From positions 694,501 to 758,500 of the forward strand of contig NC_092581.1 of assembly GCF_037975245.1 (NCBI RefSeq): DNA of 64,000 bases. Reading direction: 5' to 3'. How positions within the stretch are numbered: position 1 is the first letter of the stretch; every line of letters begins with the position of its first letter. The notes below the pieces were generated by a model. It saw nothing but the letters and a program-made list of their open reading frames with translations. It had not been told where the DNA came from and did no database searches. Shown here piece by piece: positions 13,201 through 24,737 of the stretch. The position numbers and the translations under genes are program-made. This DNA comes from Apostichopus japonicus (lineage: Eukaryota; Echinodermata; Holothuroidea; Aspidochirotida; Stichopodidae).

Positions 13201-16200
13201 AGACTAGTAGGTGATAATCTATTCAATGTATAAGACAATGGAAGAATAAAGGCAAATATACATGCTTTGTCAAAAGAATTTTGCAAGCTGATCCTTACCA
13301 TCATTACCAATGTATCAAATGTGACACAGTTAACATAAACGTTATAGAAATTGGAAAAATAGCTTCAGCAATTGAAGGCAATTTGAGCTACAATATCATA
13401 AGGATATTTCCATGAGAAGAGTTATTTCACTTTGAATAATAGTCATTAAATTGCCATCTTTGGTAAAAGTTACCTTACTTCTTCTCTTTTAGACAGGGTG
13501 AACAAGCCTTCATTACTACACACTGAGTTAAGCAAGATATGCTACCAATAAAACTATTAAGTTGATCTTGTTTTGTGATACTATGGATAGCTGCAGTAGG
13601 ACTACCACATTTATAAAGTATTAAGTTGATCTAGTTCAGTGATACTATGGATAGCTGCAGTAGGACTACCACATTTATTGACTATTAAGTTGATCTAGTT
13701 TTGTGGTAATATGGAAAGCTGCAGTAGGACTACCACATTTATAAACTATTAAGTTGATCTTGTTTTGTGGTACTATGGATAGCTGCAGTAGGACTACCAC
13801 ATTTATAAACTATTAAGGTGATCTAGTTTAGTGATACTATGGATAGCTGCAGTAGGACTACCACATTTATTGACTATTAAGTTGATCTAGTTTTGTGGTA
13901 ATATGGAAAGCTGCAGTAGGACTACCACATTTATAAACTATTAAGTTGATCTTGTTTTGTGGTACTATGGATAGCTGCAGTAGGACTACCACATTTATAA
14001 ACTATTAAGGTGATCTAGTTTAGTGATACTATGGATAGCTGCAGTAGGACTACCACATTTATAAACTATTAAGTTGATCATGTTTTGTGATACTATGGAT
14101 AGCTGCAGTAGGACTACCACATTTATAAACTATTAAGTTGATCTTGTTTTGTGACACTATGGAAAGCTGCAGTGGGACTACCACATTTATAAACTATTAA
14201 GTTGATCTAGTTTTGTGGTACTATGGATAGCTGCTGTAGGACTACCACATTTATAAACTATTAAGGTGATCTAGTTTTGTGACACTATGGAAAGCTGCAG
14301 TGGGACTACCACATTTATAAACTATTAAGTTGATCTAGTTTTGTGGTACTATGGATAGCTGCTGTAGGACTACCACATTTATAAACTATTAAGGTGATCT
14401 AGTTTAGTGATACTATGGATAGCTGCAGTAGGACTACCACATTTATAAACTATTAAGGTGATCTTTTTTTGTGATACTATGGATAGCTGCTGTAGGACTA
14501 CCACATTTATAAACTATTAAGGTGATCTAGTTTAGTGATACTATGGATAGCTGCAGTAGGACTACCACATTTATAAACTATTAAGGTGATCTAGTTCAGT
14601 GATACAATGGATAGCTGCAGTAGGACTACCACATTTATAAACTATTAAGTTGATCTTTTTTTGTGATATTATGGATAGCTGCAGTAGGACTACCACATTT
14701 ATAAACTATTAAGTTGATCTTTTTTTGTGATACTATGGATAGCTGCAGTAGGACTACCACATTTATAAACTATTAAGTTGGTCTACTTTAGTGATACTAT
14801 GGATAGCTGCAGTAGGACTACCACATTTAAAAGTATTAAGTTGATCTAGTTTGGTGATACTATGGATAGCTGCAGTAGGACTACCACATTTATAAACTAT
14901 TAAGTTGATCTTGTTTTGTGGTACTATGGATAGCTGCAGTAGGACTACCACATTTATAAACTATTAAGTTGATCTTGTTTTGTGGTACTATGGATAGCTG
15001 CAGTGGGACTACCACATTTATAAACTATTAAGATGATCTAGTTTAGTGATATTATGGATAGCTGCAGTAGGACTACCACATTTATAAACTATTAAGGTGA
15101 TCATTTTTTGTGATACTATGGATAGCTGCAGTAGGACTACCACATTTATAAACTATTAAGGTGATCTAGTTTAGTGATATTATGGATAGCTGCAGTAGGA
15201 CTACCACATTTATAAACTATTAAGTTGATCTAGTTTTGTGATACTATGGATAGCTGCAGTGGGACTACCACATTTATAAACTATTAAGGTGATCTAGTTC
15301 AGTGATACTATGGATAGCTGCTGTAGGACTATCACATTTATAAACTATTAAGTTGATCTAGTTTAGTGATACTATGGATAGCTGCAGTGGGACTACCACA
15401 TTTATAAACTATTAAGGTGATCTAGTTCAGTGATACTATGGATAGCTGCTGTAGGACTACCACATTTATAAACTATTAAGTTGATCTAGTTTAGTGATAC
15501 TATGGATAGCTGCAGTAGGACTACCACATTTATAAACTATTAAGTTGATCTTGTTTTGTGATACTATGGAAAGCTGCAGTGGGACTACCACATTTATAAA
15601 CTATTAAGTTGATCTAGTTTAGTGATACTATGGATAGCTGCAGTAGGACTACCACATTTATAAACTATTAAGTTGATCTAGTTAGTGATACTATGGATAG
15701 CTGTTGTAGGACTACCACATTTATAAACTATTAAGTTGATCTTGTTTTGTGATACTATGGAAAGCTGCAGTGGGACTACCACATTTATAAACTATTAAGG
15801 TGATCTAGTTTAGTGATACTATGATAGCTGCAGTAGGACTACCACATTTATAAACTATTAAGTTGATCTTGTTTTGTGATACTATGGATAGCTGCAGTAG
15901 GACTACCACATTTATAAACTATTAAGTTTATCTAGTTTTGTGGTACTATGGATAGCTGCTGTAGGACTACCACATTTATAAACTATTAAGGTGATCTAGT
16001 TTTGTGATACTATGGATAGCTGCAGTAGGACTACCACATTTATAAACTATTAAGGTGATCTAGTTCAGTGATACTATGGATAGCTGCAGTAGGACTACCA
16101 CATTTATAAACTATTAAGTTGATCTAGTTTAGTGATACTATGGATAGCTGCAGTAGGACTACCACATTTAAAACTATTAAGTTGATCTAGTTTTGTGGTA

Positions 16201-17783
16201 CTATGGATAGCTGCTGTAGGACTACCACATTTATAAACTATTAAGTTGATCTAGTTTTGTGGTACTATGGATAGCTGCAGTAGGACTACCACATTTATAA
16301 ACTATTAAGGTGATCTAGTTCAGTGATACTATGGATAGCTGCAGTGGGACTACCACATTTATAAACTATTAAGTTGATCTAGTTTAGTGATACTATGGAT
16401 AGCTGCAGTAGGACTACCACATTTAAAACTATTAAGTTGATCTAGTTTTGTGGTACTATGGATAGCTGCTGTAGGACTACCACATTTATAAACTATTAAG
16501 TTGATCTAGTTTTGTGGTACTATGGATAGCTGCTGTAGGACTACCACATTTATAAACTATTAAGTTGATCTAGTTTTGTGGTACTATGGATAGCTGCAGT
16601 AGGACTACCACATTTATAAACTATTAAGTTGATCTAGTTTTGTGATACTATGGATAGCTGCAGTAGGACTACCACATTTATAAACTATTAAGGTGATCTA
16701 GTTTAGTGATACTATGGATAGCTGCTGTAGGACTACCACATTTATAAACTATTAAGTTGATCTAGTTTAGTGATACTATGGATAGCTGCAGTAGGACTAC
16801 CACATTTATAAACTATTAAGTTGATCATGTTTTGTGATACTATGGATAGCTGCAGTAGGACTACCACATTTATAAACTATTAAGTTGATCTAGTTTAGTG
16901 ATACTATGGATAGCTGCAGTAGGACTACCACATTTAAAACTATTAGTTGATCTAGTTTTGTGGTACTATGGATAGCTGCTGTAGGACTACCACATTTATA
17001 AACTATTAAGTTGATCTAGTTTTGTGGTACTATGGATAGCTGCTGTAGGACTACCACATTTATAAACTATTAAGTTGATCTAGTTTTGTGGTACTATGGA
17101 TAGCTGCAGTAGGACTACCACATTTATAAACTATTAAGTTGATCTAGTTTTGTGATACTATGGATAGCTGCAGTAGGACTACCACATTTATAAACTATTA
17201 AGTTGATCTAGTTTAGTGATACTATGATAGCTGCAGTAGGACTACCACATTTATAAACTATTAAGTTGATCTAGTTTAGTGGTACTATGGATAGCTGCAG
17301 TAGGCCTACCACATTATATTCTCTCTCTCAGACAGTACTTTTGTTGGTTATTTACCAAAATGAACATTTATTAAAGTTTCACCACCCTCAACTGTCCAGG
17401 TAGTCTTACAGGATTGGTCTGATTCTTTTAGGCCACAGTTGGTGGCGCATTTTTAAATTCTGGATATACCCCTCCAAGTGTAGACATATCCTTCAAGACA
17501 TCATCAAAATGTTGGTGTTACATAACATTTGATCTTCCAACAAAGGAGAATATCATAAGTGTATACATTGTATGATGTGCCTTTTTCTCCAAACAGGGTC
17601 ACACAATTGGAGAGGCATAATAAAATGAGTGTGGAGAACATCAGCATCGTCTTTGGTCCGACTATTTTCAGGTCCCCCACCCCTTTCGGTGACCTCCACA
17701 TGTTGGAGTACGAGAAGAAGTGTGTGGAACTAATGATAACCCACCAACTCCAGCTGTTTGATATCAGTCAGAGTTATGTGTAA
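1122..17783 (+). CDS. CHN1: Chimaerin (Rac GTPase-activating protein), 3' part of gene, six exons
   Basis: Chimaerins bind diacylglycerol or phorbol ester through a C1 domain and stimulate GTP hydrolysis by Rac at membranes. Six exons (1122-1206, 4458-4631, 10102-10179, 10816-10953, 11422-11536, 17597-17783) join with GT-AG borders and matching phases into 258 codons plus stop. Residues 1-45 carry most of a C1 domain (WCEYC, KCSDC, GIHKQC, KDC zinc ligands). About 58-68 is the chimaerin-typical [11 protein letters not shown] linker. The rest is RhoGAP, with the arginine finger in GLYRIPG and a late [11 protein letters not shown] motif. The upstream exons (first C1 histidine, any SH2 domain) are outside the window. 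It cannot be assigned to CHN1 rather than CHN2; an invertebrate co-orthologue of both is likely. Confidence 0.93.
1207..4457 (+). other. Chimaerin intron, no further gene seen
   Basis: A 3.25-kb AT-rich intron. It contains short poly-G and C-rich tracts near 3160-3180 and 3305-3328. Its small open frames have no recognisable domains and no usable splice context. I see no transposon ends in it. Confidence 0.8.
4458..4631 (+). CDS. CHN1: Chimaerin exon B: C1 end and linker into RhoGAP
   Basis: Acceptor TCTTTGTAG, donor GGG|GTAAGA. It encodes the [17 protein letters not shown] half of the C1 zinc site, then the [14 protein letters not shown] linker and the first RhoGAP helix ([16 protein letters not shown]). 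It enters in phase 1 and leaves in phase 1, matching its neighbours. The chimaerin identity of the whole gene rests mainly on this exon and exon A. Confidence 0.93.
4807..7279. mobile_element. PIF/Harbinger-like DNA transposon, 2.47 kb, no transposase seen
   Basis: The two ends are inverted repeats. The first 41 bp (GGGAAGGCTCGCAAATTTAA and on) match the reverse complement of the other end at about 40 of 41 positions, and weaker similarity continues for roughly 100 bp. The element is flanked on both sides by TAA (4804-4806 and 7280-7282). A 3-bp TWA target duplication plus termini starting GG is the signature of PIF/Harbinger elements. The interior has only short open frames without a recognisable DDE transposase or Myb-like protein, so it looks non-autonomous or decayed. 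It sits in a chimaerin intron. Confidence 0.78.
8215..8640. repeat. Minisatellite, 61-bp unit, about 7 copies
   Basis: Units begin GGTGGCCAACGTGGGTAA and recur at 61-bp spacing from 8221 to 8587. The first two copies read CTGTGAGGG and later ones CTGTCAGGG; the last is the most diverged (GGCCAGCGTGCG). The array is compact and near identical inside, so it expanded recently. It lies in a chimaerin intron. Confidence 0.95.
10102..10179 (+). CDS. CHN1: Chimaerin exon C: RhoGAP arginine finger
   Basis: Acceptor TTCAATAG, donor ATGG|GTGAGT. The 78 bases encode [19 protein letters not shown] and a few more residues after the split glycine. The arginine in GLYRIPG is the catalytic arginine finger that RhoGAP proteins insert into the Rac active site, so the domain looks catalytically intact. 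Confidence 0.93.
10180..10815 (+). other. Chimaerin intron
   Basis: A 636-bp AT-rich intron. I see no repeats or other genes in it. Confidence 0.85.
10816..10953 (+). CDS. CHN1: Chimaerin exon D: RhoGAP core
   Basis: Acceptor TTACTGACAG, donor GTCC|GTAAGT. After the split aspartate it encodes [19 protein letters not shown], then [19 protein letters not shown], the canonical RhoGAP stretch before the effector-binding helix. Reading frame is open through both splice sites, but only the part between them matches the family. Confidence 0.94.
11049..11140. repeat. GT-rich tandem duplication, two copies of about 45 bp
   Basis: Two successive copies of a GTGTGCTTGTATATGTGTG unit, each ending GGGGGAGAGGCAAGCTTTT. 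It lies inside the 468-bp intron between chimaerin exons D and E; a poly-T/poly-G tract follows at about 11228-11250. Confidence 0.85.
11422..11536 (+). CDS. CHN1: Chimaerin exon E: RhoGAP helices
   Basis: Acceptor TCTTCATGCAG, donor AACAG|GTGAGT. It encodes [20 protein letters not shown] and then [18 protein letters not shown]. This matches the chimaerin LPPAHCETLRYLMAHLKR region. It enters in phase 1 and leaves in phase 2. Confidence 0.93.
11537..17596 (+). other. Chimaerin last intron, 6.1 kb
   Basis: The stretch 11537-13550 is AT-rich with a mononucleotide G tract near 11896-11913 and nothing else I can support. More than half of the intron is the 63-bp-unit minisatellite (13553-17325). 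The 270 bp before exon F are unique sequence. Confidence 0.85.
13553..17325. repeat. Large minisatellite, about 63-bp unit, close to 60 copies
   Basis: The unit contains TATTAAGTTGATCTAG, then ACTATGGATAGCTGCAGTAG and GACTACCACATTTATAAAC. Spacing is 62-64 bp from 13557 to the last copy before 17325. Copies differ at a few fixed sites (AAGTTGAT/AAGGTGAT, TAGTTTTGTG/TAGTTTAGTG/TAGTTCAGTG, GCTGCAG/GCTGCTG), and the variants occur in repeated order. A three-unit block of about 192 bp near 13619-13810 is repeated at 13811-14002. It is entirely intronic. Confidence 0.96.
17597..17783 (+). CDS. CHN1: Chimaerin last coding exon F
   Basis: Acceptor CTCCAAACAG. The exon encodes [20 protein letters not shown], then [20 protein letters not shown] and ends in FDISQSYV and TAA. 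The chimaerin signature for this part is LGIVFGPTLMRSP, with the GAP-stabilising asparagine (VENI) preserved. The C-terminal tail after the domain is short, as in vertebrate chimaerins. Confidence 0.93.
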
Positions 17784-20700
17784 GCTTCTTCCGCAAGATC
17801 ACCTGACTGACTAAAAGATTCTGATTGGTCAAGATCTCAAATGTCCTATGCATGGAGTATGAAACGCTATTTAAGAGTAATTCTTCAACTTGTCCATAAA
17901 ATCGGTTGTGTATTTTTTTTTATTATAGAAAAAGATGAAAAACTTTTATGAAAATGTACAGTGTTGTATGTATGCAATGTTTACTAACAGAGCTTATGAA
18001 ACCTAAGTTATTGGAATATCAATGTACTTCCATCCCAAGAGGAAACAATTGAGTTCGTTTTCTTTCATAGTAAGAGGAGCCCATTGATAAGTGTAACAAC
18101 ACCTTTTAATGAAAAGAACCCTGGGTCTCTCCCAAAACTTATACACCCCTGAAAGCAAAGGTATTTTCAACTGTATTAATAGTTTTCTTTGTTTTAAATC
18201 CTTGATGGTCCCTGTAATTCTGATTTTGTGAAAAGACGGCATTGCAGCCTAGCAATCTATACCTACTTCATTTTTGTTTCTTACTTCTTCAGGTAACAGT
18301 TTTGTAATAGTTTTGTCTAGTTTTGCCATACATCTTGCCATTGTCCTTATGTTATGGATTTATTTCTCTCATTTTGGGGGGGCATTTTGACATAAACAGT
18401 TGACGATATAGGTTAACATGGTTAAAAATTTGCATATCAATATTTCTTTCTGCTTTCTCTTTTGTTTACATTCATCAGTTGTTGTTGTGCAGTTGATATA
18501 AAACATAAAGGCTGCTTTAATTTGGGCATGTTATGTTAATAAAGAACAGTACAAACGTTTTTTTTTAGTTTTTTATGATTTTTCTTACACATTGTTTGAG
18601 ATACCAGCTGAAAATGTTAATATTTTGAGATATATGTACGTGATCATAAGATTATTGCTTGGTGCTCCATAATTGTGAATAATTTTATTTGCTGCAATGT
18701 TTGGTTTACATTGTTTCTAATATATTCTGCAACACAGTTATGCAAGGTAAAAGACACAAGAAACAGTCAATTAAGCGTGTCCAAACAACAGTAACGTTAT
18801 GGTGTTTAAATTTTCTTAATACCTGGCTGTTACAGCATTCATCAAAATTCTTGATAAATTTTGCACTTTTATATCAGAAAATCTTGAAATATAAAATTGA
18901 ATTTAAATATGTTTGTTGCCAGGCTAGCATGTTATGCAGATGATTTCTTTGGCTTGGACTTTACCTCCAATTCATTGTAGGTGTATGAAAAAGGAGTGAA
19001 GGACTTTGTTTTTACGTGAACAGTTGTGTTTTGTTGTTTTTATTATTTTTAAAGTAGAACGAATTCAATTTCTTTCTCGCAGTATAGAGTTAAAATGGCA
19101 AACAGTAATTATGACTAATGGATACTCTGAATTAAAGCATGCAAATATCAATTGAGTAAAAGTTTCACAAAAAAGCTATAAAATACAAATACAGGGTTTT
19201 ATGTAGATTCATGTACTGCACAATAACATGTCAAGATAATCCGTTTAGTTTCAGGTCATTTGCAATTATTTACTTTACAGTAGTATGTGATGTTAAAATG
19301 TGCACAGTATTGTCAACATACCTCCTAGCTGTTGTCATCATTAATTACACTTATCTGTACAGGTCTACAGAAACAACGGATATTTGTAAATGAGTGTTTG
19401 ACAATAAGCATGTGTTGAGGCAGGGTCCACAACTTGCTGGAAATGTTTGAAGAGACATTTATTTAATAAGCAATCTTCATGAATATATTGAATTTCTTTA
19501 TTTGTTCACTTTCCTTTTTCCATTTGATTTCAAATTCCTTTCTTTGGGGGCACTTTCAAAAGACGTTCTAATAGTTTATTATTGACCAACTACCATCAGA
19601 AGTAATAATTATTTGATGATATCCACACCCTCTCCCCTTTCTGTTACCCCTCAAAGGGGTTAATACCAATATACCTAAACCTAGCCATTGATTTAGTAAT
19701 GGAAGATTTATTTGAATTAAAGCATAACTAAAAGAAATCTTCTGTATGACAAATGCAGCATTACTCAAGATCCACCGAAGGTATTGATAAATTCAGTTCT
19801 GCTAACTATGTAGATAGCTGTTCATGGTTTTGTTTTAATACATGGATTCATCCATCTTACATCATTTACCTCTGGAACTGATTTTAACTTTGCTTGTTTT
19901 TTGATATTTTTTTTTTTATTTGTGAATATCAGTAATTTCTTTCTTTTTTTCGTAAGATGTTTTAGAGACAAAACCTGTTATTTTTGTAAATTTCAAATAA
20001 AAAGTTAACAATGCACAACCAATCCAAGAAGAGCAATATATTTTCACTTTCTGAAAATATTATGAAACATGCTCAAGGAACATCTGTTATGCAAATATTG
20101 TGAGGTATTGATTTAAACAGTGTAAATTTATCTTTAAAGCATGATTTAAATATATAGTGAAGCACTTAATGCGGGGTGGTATAGTGTTTTATCAGAAGGC
20201 TAGAAATATTACCTCTGTCATTCAGGTATTTCTTTAAGTTTCATCATATTTTTCAAATCTTGTTTGAGGGTTAGTAGTTTTGAAGATATTACACAGGTTC
20301 CCACTCTTGTATAAACTAGAGTCCCCCATAATAAGTCAAATAAAGTATTTTTCATGAGGCTTATCTTGCAATGTAGGCAGAAATGATCGGCAGTCCTAAT
20401 AAAGTCACAGCAAGTTGTAGTTAGTGTAAGGTAACATAGGTTTTAGGTTCCATTGAAGGAGGTCTATTGGTTACCAGGGTTACCAATCAAAGGCATGGGC
20501 CTCTTTCTTTGGTGAATCATGACTATTCATGAATCTTGTGAGTTTTCATTAGTATTAAGACAAATAGGTGATGGCCGCTGCATTCATTAGATCTGTAGGT
20601 TACCAGGGTAACCGGTTACCAGGGTAACCGGTTACCCGGTCAAGGCAAGTCATGTTGATTCTGTAGCCACATCTAAGAGGTAGGTCCGAGTAAACATGCA

Positions 20701-21356
20701 AAGCTTGGAAAAATATTAATGAGTAATGTTTCAGCCGTTCTTAAATGTCTAGAAAATGCTTAACAGAGAATTCAATTTAATGTCACAATAAAAGAGCATT
20801 ACTTCAAGTTTAGTTTTGTGTATGTCACTGATTTTTCTTTCCCGCTCAAATAATAAAGTCCAATGTCATATAGAAAATAATTCTTTTGCCAAAAGTTAAA
20901 CTTGATTTATCAGATTCAAAGCTCTGTTTTTTGTGCTCATGCTTACCATCCCCCCCCCCCAGCCCTCTACCCCCATCCTACAAAAAAGAACAAATATCTT
21001 CATACACCCTGTATCAGTAACTTTGTTACACTATCAAGATCATTGTTCACATATTTATATCCATGACTACATCTCAAAAGTGATTACTTGAATATGCAGT
21101 GCAACTAAACGACATTGTGGTTTGAATTTTGACTCTGCAGAAGAAATCATATATGTGTGGCGAGGTGGTCTTATTTAGGCAAAATTTAGACATTTGAACT
21201 TAAATGTTAACTTAAAAAGTATTACCATATACTTTGTGTGCAATAATTCAATTTAGTGCATCTCTAGAAATGGCTGGCAATAAAATGGAAAATTCACTCA
21301 CTGTGAGAAATTAAACATTTGTATGAAAAGATAAGAAAAGCCTACTAGTTAGATAA
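17784..21356 (+). other. Chimaerin 3' UTR and flank
   Basis: T-rich sequence after the stop codon with no further coding exon. Several AATAAA motifs occur (18538, 19996, 20787 and others), so the true 3' end is uncertain. A cluster of near-palindromic GGTTACCAGGGTAACC units lies at 20598-20640. Nothing else could be supported. Confidence 0.6.
18538..18543 (+). promoter_or_regulatory. Candidate polyadenylation signal of chimaerin
   Basis: AATAAA 755 bp after the stop, followed within 15-45 bp by long T runs of the kind found downstream of cleavage sites. A second candidate is AATAAA at 19996-20001. The choice between them is inference. Confidence 0.4.
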
Positions 21357-21905
21357 TGGCCATGTATGGGTGTACTGGGGTGTATGATTGTACTGGGTGT
21401 ATGGGTGTACTGGGGTGTATGATCATACTGGGTGAATGGGTGTACTGGGGTGTATGATCGTACTGTGTGAATGGGTGTACTGGGGTATGATCATACTGGG
21501 TGTACTGGGGTGTATGATCGTACTGGGTGTATGGGTGTACTGGGGTATGATCGTACTGGGTGTATGGGTGTACTGGGGTATGATCGTACTGTGTGTATGG
21601 GTGTACTGGGGTGTATGATCCTACTGGGTGAATGGGTGTACTGGGGTGTATGATCATACTGGGTGAATGGGTGTACTGGGGTGTACTGGGGTGTATGATC
21701 TTACTGGGTGTATGGGTGTACTGGGGTATGATCATTCTGGGTGTACTGGGTGTATGGGTGTACTGGGGTGTATGATCGTACTGGGTGTATGGGTGTACTG
21801 GGGTATGATCGTACTGGGTGTATGGGTGTACTGGGGTATGATCGTACTGTGTGTATGGGTGTACTGGGGTGTATGATCGTACTGGGTGTACTGGGGTGTA
21901 TAATC
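21357..21905. repeat. Minisatellite, 33-35-bp units
   Basis: Units combine GGGTGTATGGGTGTACTGGG with GTATGATCGTACT. Lengths alternate because a GT is gained or lost before ATGATC. The array is strand-asymmetric (G/T rich on plus), and its long open frames in several phases are an artefact of the repeat, not genes. Confidence 0.95.
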
Positions 21906-22263
21906 GTGCCAAACTGTGGTCGTCTTTGTTACAGGATACAAGGAACAGAAGTTTCTAGATAAAACCATCTCAAATACAGTAATGATTGTATGTAATATGA
22001 ATACATATTAGTTGTTCAAAAAGTAGTTTTCATTCTAGGTGTATTTTTTTGTCATAATTTCATTCTTTTCGACATCAAACAATAAATTTGAAATACCCAT
22101 CTACAGCATGGATTGATTGTTTATATAATGTATGGTTATTCAGAGTACTAATTAAATTAACTAAGATTGTTAGTATTGTACCCACCTTGTACCTTATCCA
22201 GCCGGTGCCATAGCCTACTATGATCCCTTCCCTGATTTCAACAATTTATAGAACAAAACATCT

Positions 22264-24190
22264 CTGTCGATGTGATGTGTATGTTACATATAGCACCATC
22301 CATGTCATATGGGATGTGTAAGTTACATATACCACTGTCTAATGTCATGTGTGATGTGTATGTTACATATACCACCATCCATGTCATGTGTGATGTGTAT
22401 GTTACATATACCACTATCTAATGTCATGTGTGATGTGTATGTTACATATAGCACCATCCATGTCATGTGTGATGTGTATGTTACATATACCACCATCCAT
22501 GTGTGATGTGTATGTTACATATACCTCTGTCATGTGTGATGTGTATGTTACGTATACCACCAACTCTGTCATGTGTGATGTGTATGTTACATATACCTCT
22601 GTCATGTGTGATGTGTATGTTACATATACCACTATCTAATGTCATGTGTGATGTGTATGTTACATATAGCACCATCCATGTCATGTGTGATGTGTATGTT
22701 ACATATACCACTATCTAATGTCATGTGTGATGTGTATGTTACATATAGCACCATCCATGTCATGTGTGATGTGTATGTTACATACCACTATCTCTGTCAT
22801 GTGTGATGTGTATGTTACATATACCACCATCTCTGTCATGTATGATGTGTATGTTACATATACCACTATCTAATGTCATGTGTGATGTGTATGTTACATA
22901 TACCACCATCCATGTCATGTGTGATGTGTATGTTACATATACCACTATCTAATGTCATGTGTGATGTGTATGTTACATATAGCACCATCCATGTAATGTG
23001 TGATGTGTATGTTACATATACCACTATCTAATGTCATGTGTGATGTGTATGTTACATATACCACCAACCATGTCATGTGTGATGTGTATGTTACATATAC
23101 CACTATCTATGTCATGTGTGATGTGTATGTTACATATACCACTATCTAATGTCATGTGTGATGTGTATGTTACATATACCACCATCCATGTCATGTGTGA
23201 TGTGTATGTTACATATACCTCTGTCATGTGTGATGTGTATGTTACATATACCTCTGTCATGTGTGATGTGTATGTTACATATACCACCATCCATGTCATG
23301 TGTGATGTGTATGTTACATATACCACCATCCATGTCATGTGTGATGTGTATGTTACATATACCTCTGTCATGTGTGATGTGTATGTTACATACCACTATC
23401 TCTGTTATGTGTATGTTACATATACCACTGTCTATGTCATGTGTGATGTGTATGTTACATATACCACCATCCATGTCATGTGTGATGTGTATGTTACATA
23501 TAGCACCATCCATGTAATGTGTGATGTGTATGTTACATATACCACTATCTAATGTCATGTGTGATGTGTATGTTACATATACCACCAACCATGTCATGTG
23601 TGATGTGTATGTTACATATACCACCATCTATGTCATGTGTGATGTGTATGTTACATATACCACTATCTAATGTCATGTGTGATGTGTATGTTACATATAC
23701 CACCATCCATGTCATGTGTGATGTGTATGTTACATATACCTCTGTCATGTGTGATGTGTATGTTACATATACCTCTGTCATGTGTGATGTGTATGTTACA
23801 TATACCACCATCCATGTCATGTGTGATGTGTATGTTACATATACCACCATCCATGTCATGTGTGATGTGTATGTTACATATACCTCTGTCATGTGTGATG
23901 TGTATGTTACATACCACTATCTCTGTTATGTGTATGTTACATATACCACTGTCTATGTCATGTGTGATGTGTATGTTACATATACCACCATCCATGTCAT
24001 GTGTGATGTGTATGTTACATATAGCACCATCAATGTCATTTGTGATGTGTATGTTACATATACCACTGTCTAATGTCATGTGTGATGTGTATGTTACATA
24101 TACCACCATCTCTGTCATGTATGATGTGTATGTTACATATACCACTGTAATGTGTGATGTGTATGTTACATATACCACATGTTACATATA
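22264..24190. repeat. Minisatellite, 39-bp unit with 33-bp variants, multi-unit structure
   Basis: The core is ATGTGTGATGTGTATGTTAC followed by ATATACCACCATCC or a shorter ATATACCTCTGT. Because 39 and 33 are multiples of three, both strands carry long spurious open frames. A block of 521 bp starting near 23019 is repeated almost exactly from about 23540, including the order of the short variants. Confidence 0.96.
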
Positions 24191-24737
24191 CCACACTCTA
24201 ATCTTAATCTTATTTTTTACATTTTTTAACAATTTATTGTTTTGATGATGTCATTAAAACACTAACTGTTTGTACAAGTTTCTACTTTACAATTCATGTG
24301 TTGATAAGTAATTTGTATACTTTAAACAGTTAATAGTTGTTTTCCAGTTCAAAGTTAAATGTCATCAGTGCTTGTCGTGCTGCGACAGTTTTGAAAAGTA
24401 CCTTTGGAGTGGTTATTAATCTTGAAATTATTTTCATACATCAAGGAATGTTAAATTAGGCAGTCAAATGTTTCCAGCGAATGGAAGTAAACTACTTCTT
24501 GAAGTTGGAGCATTTAGTGACTCCATTATTTGACTTTTGGCATATTATTGATAACCGATGGCGTTGAAACCATTATTTTACGTTAATGCTGTCCGTAATG
24601 TTCATGTTTATTGATCAATCTTTGCATGTTGCAATATGTATAACCATGTACAATAAGATCTTATCAGATATTCACAAACTAGACCTATTGGGTTCAAATA
24701 CTGATTTAGCAACATGAAGGTACCTCAGAATGAATGT

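Noticed and set aside
21349-24245. Long open frames of 60-190 codons on both strands in the minisatellites
   Set aside because: They exist because the repeat unit lengths are multiples of three and lack stops; the encoded peptides are pure tandem repeats in several frames at once.
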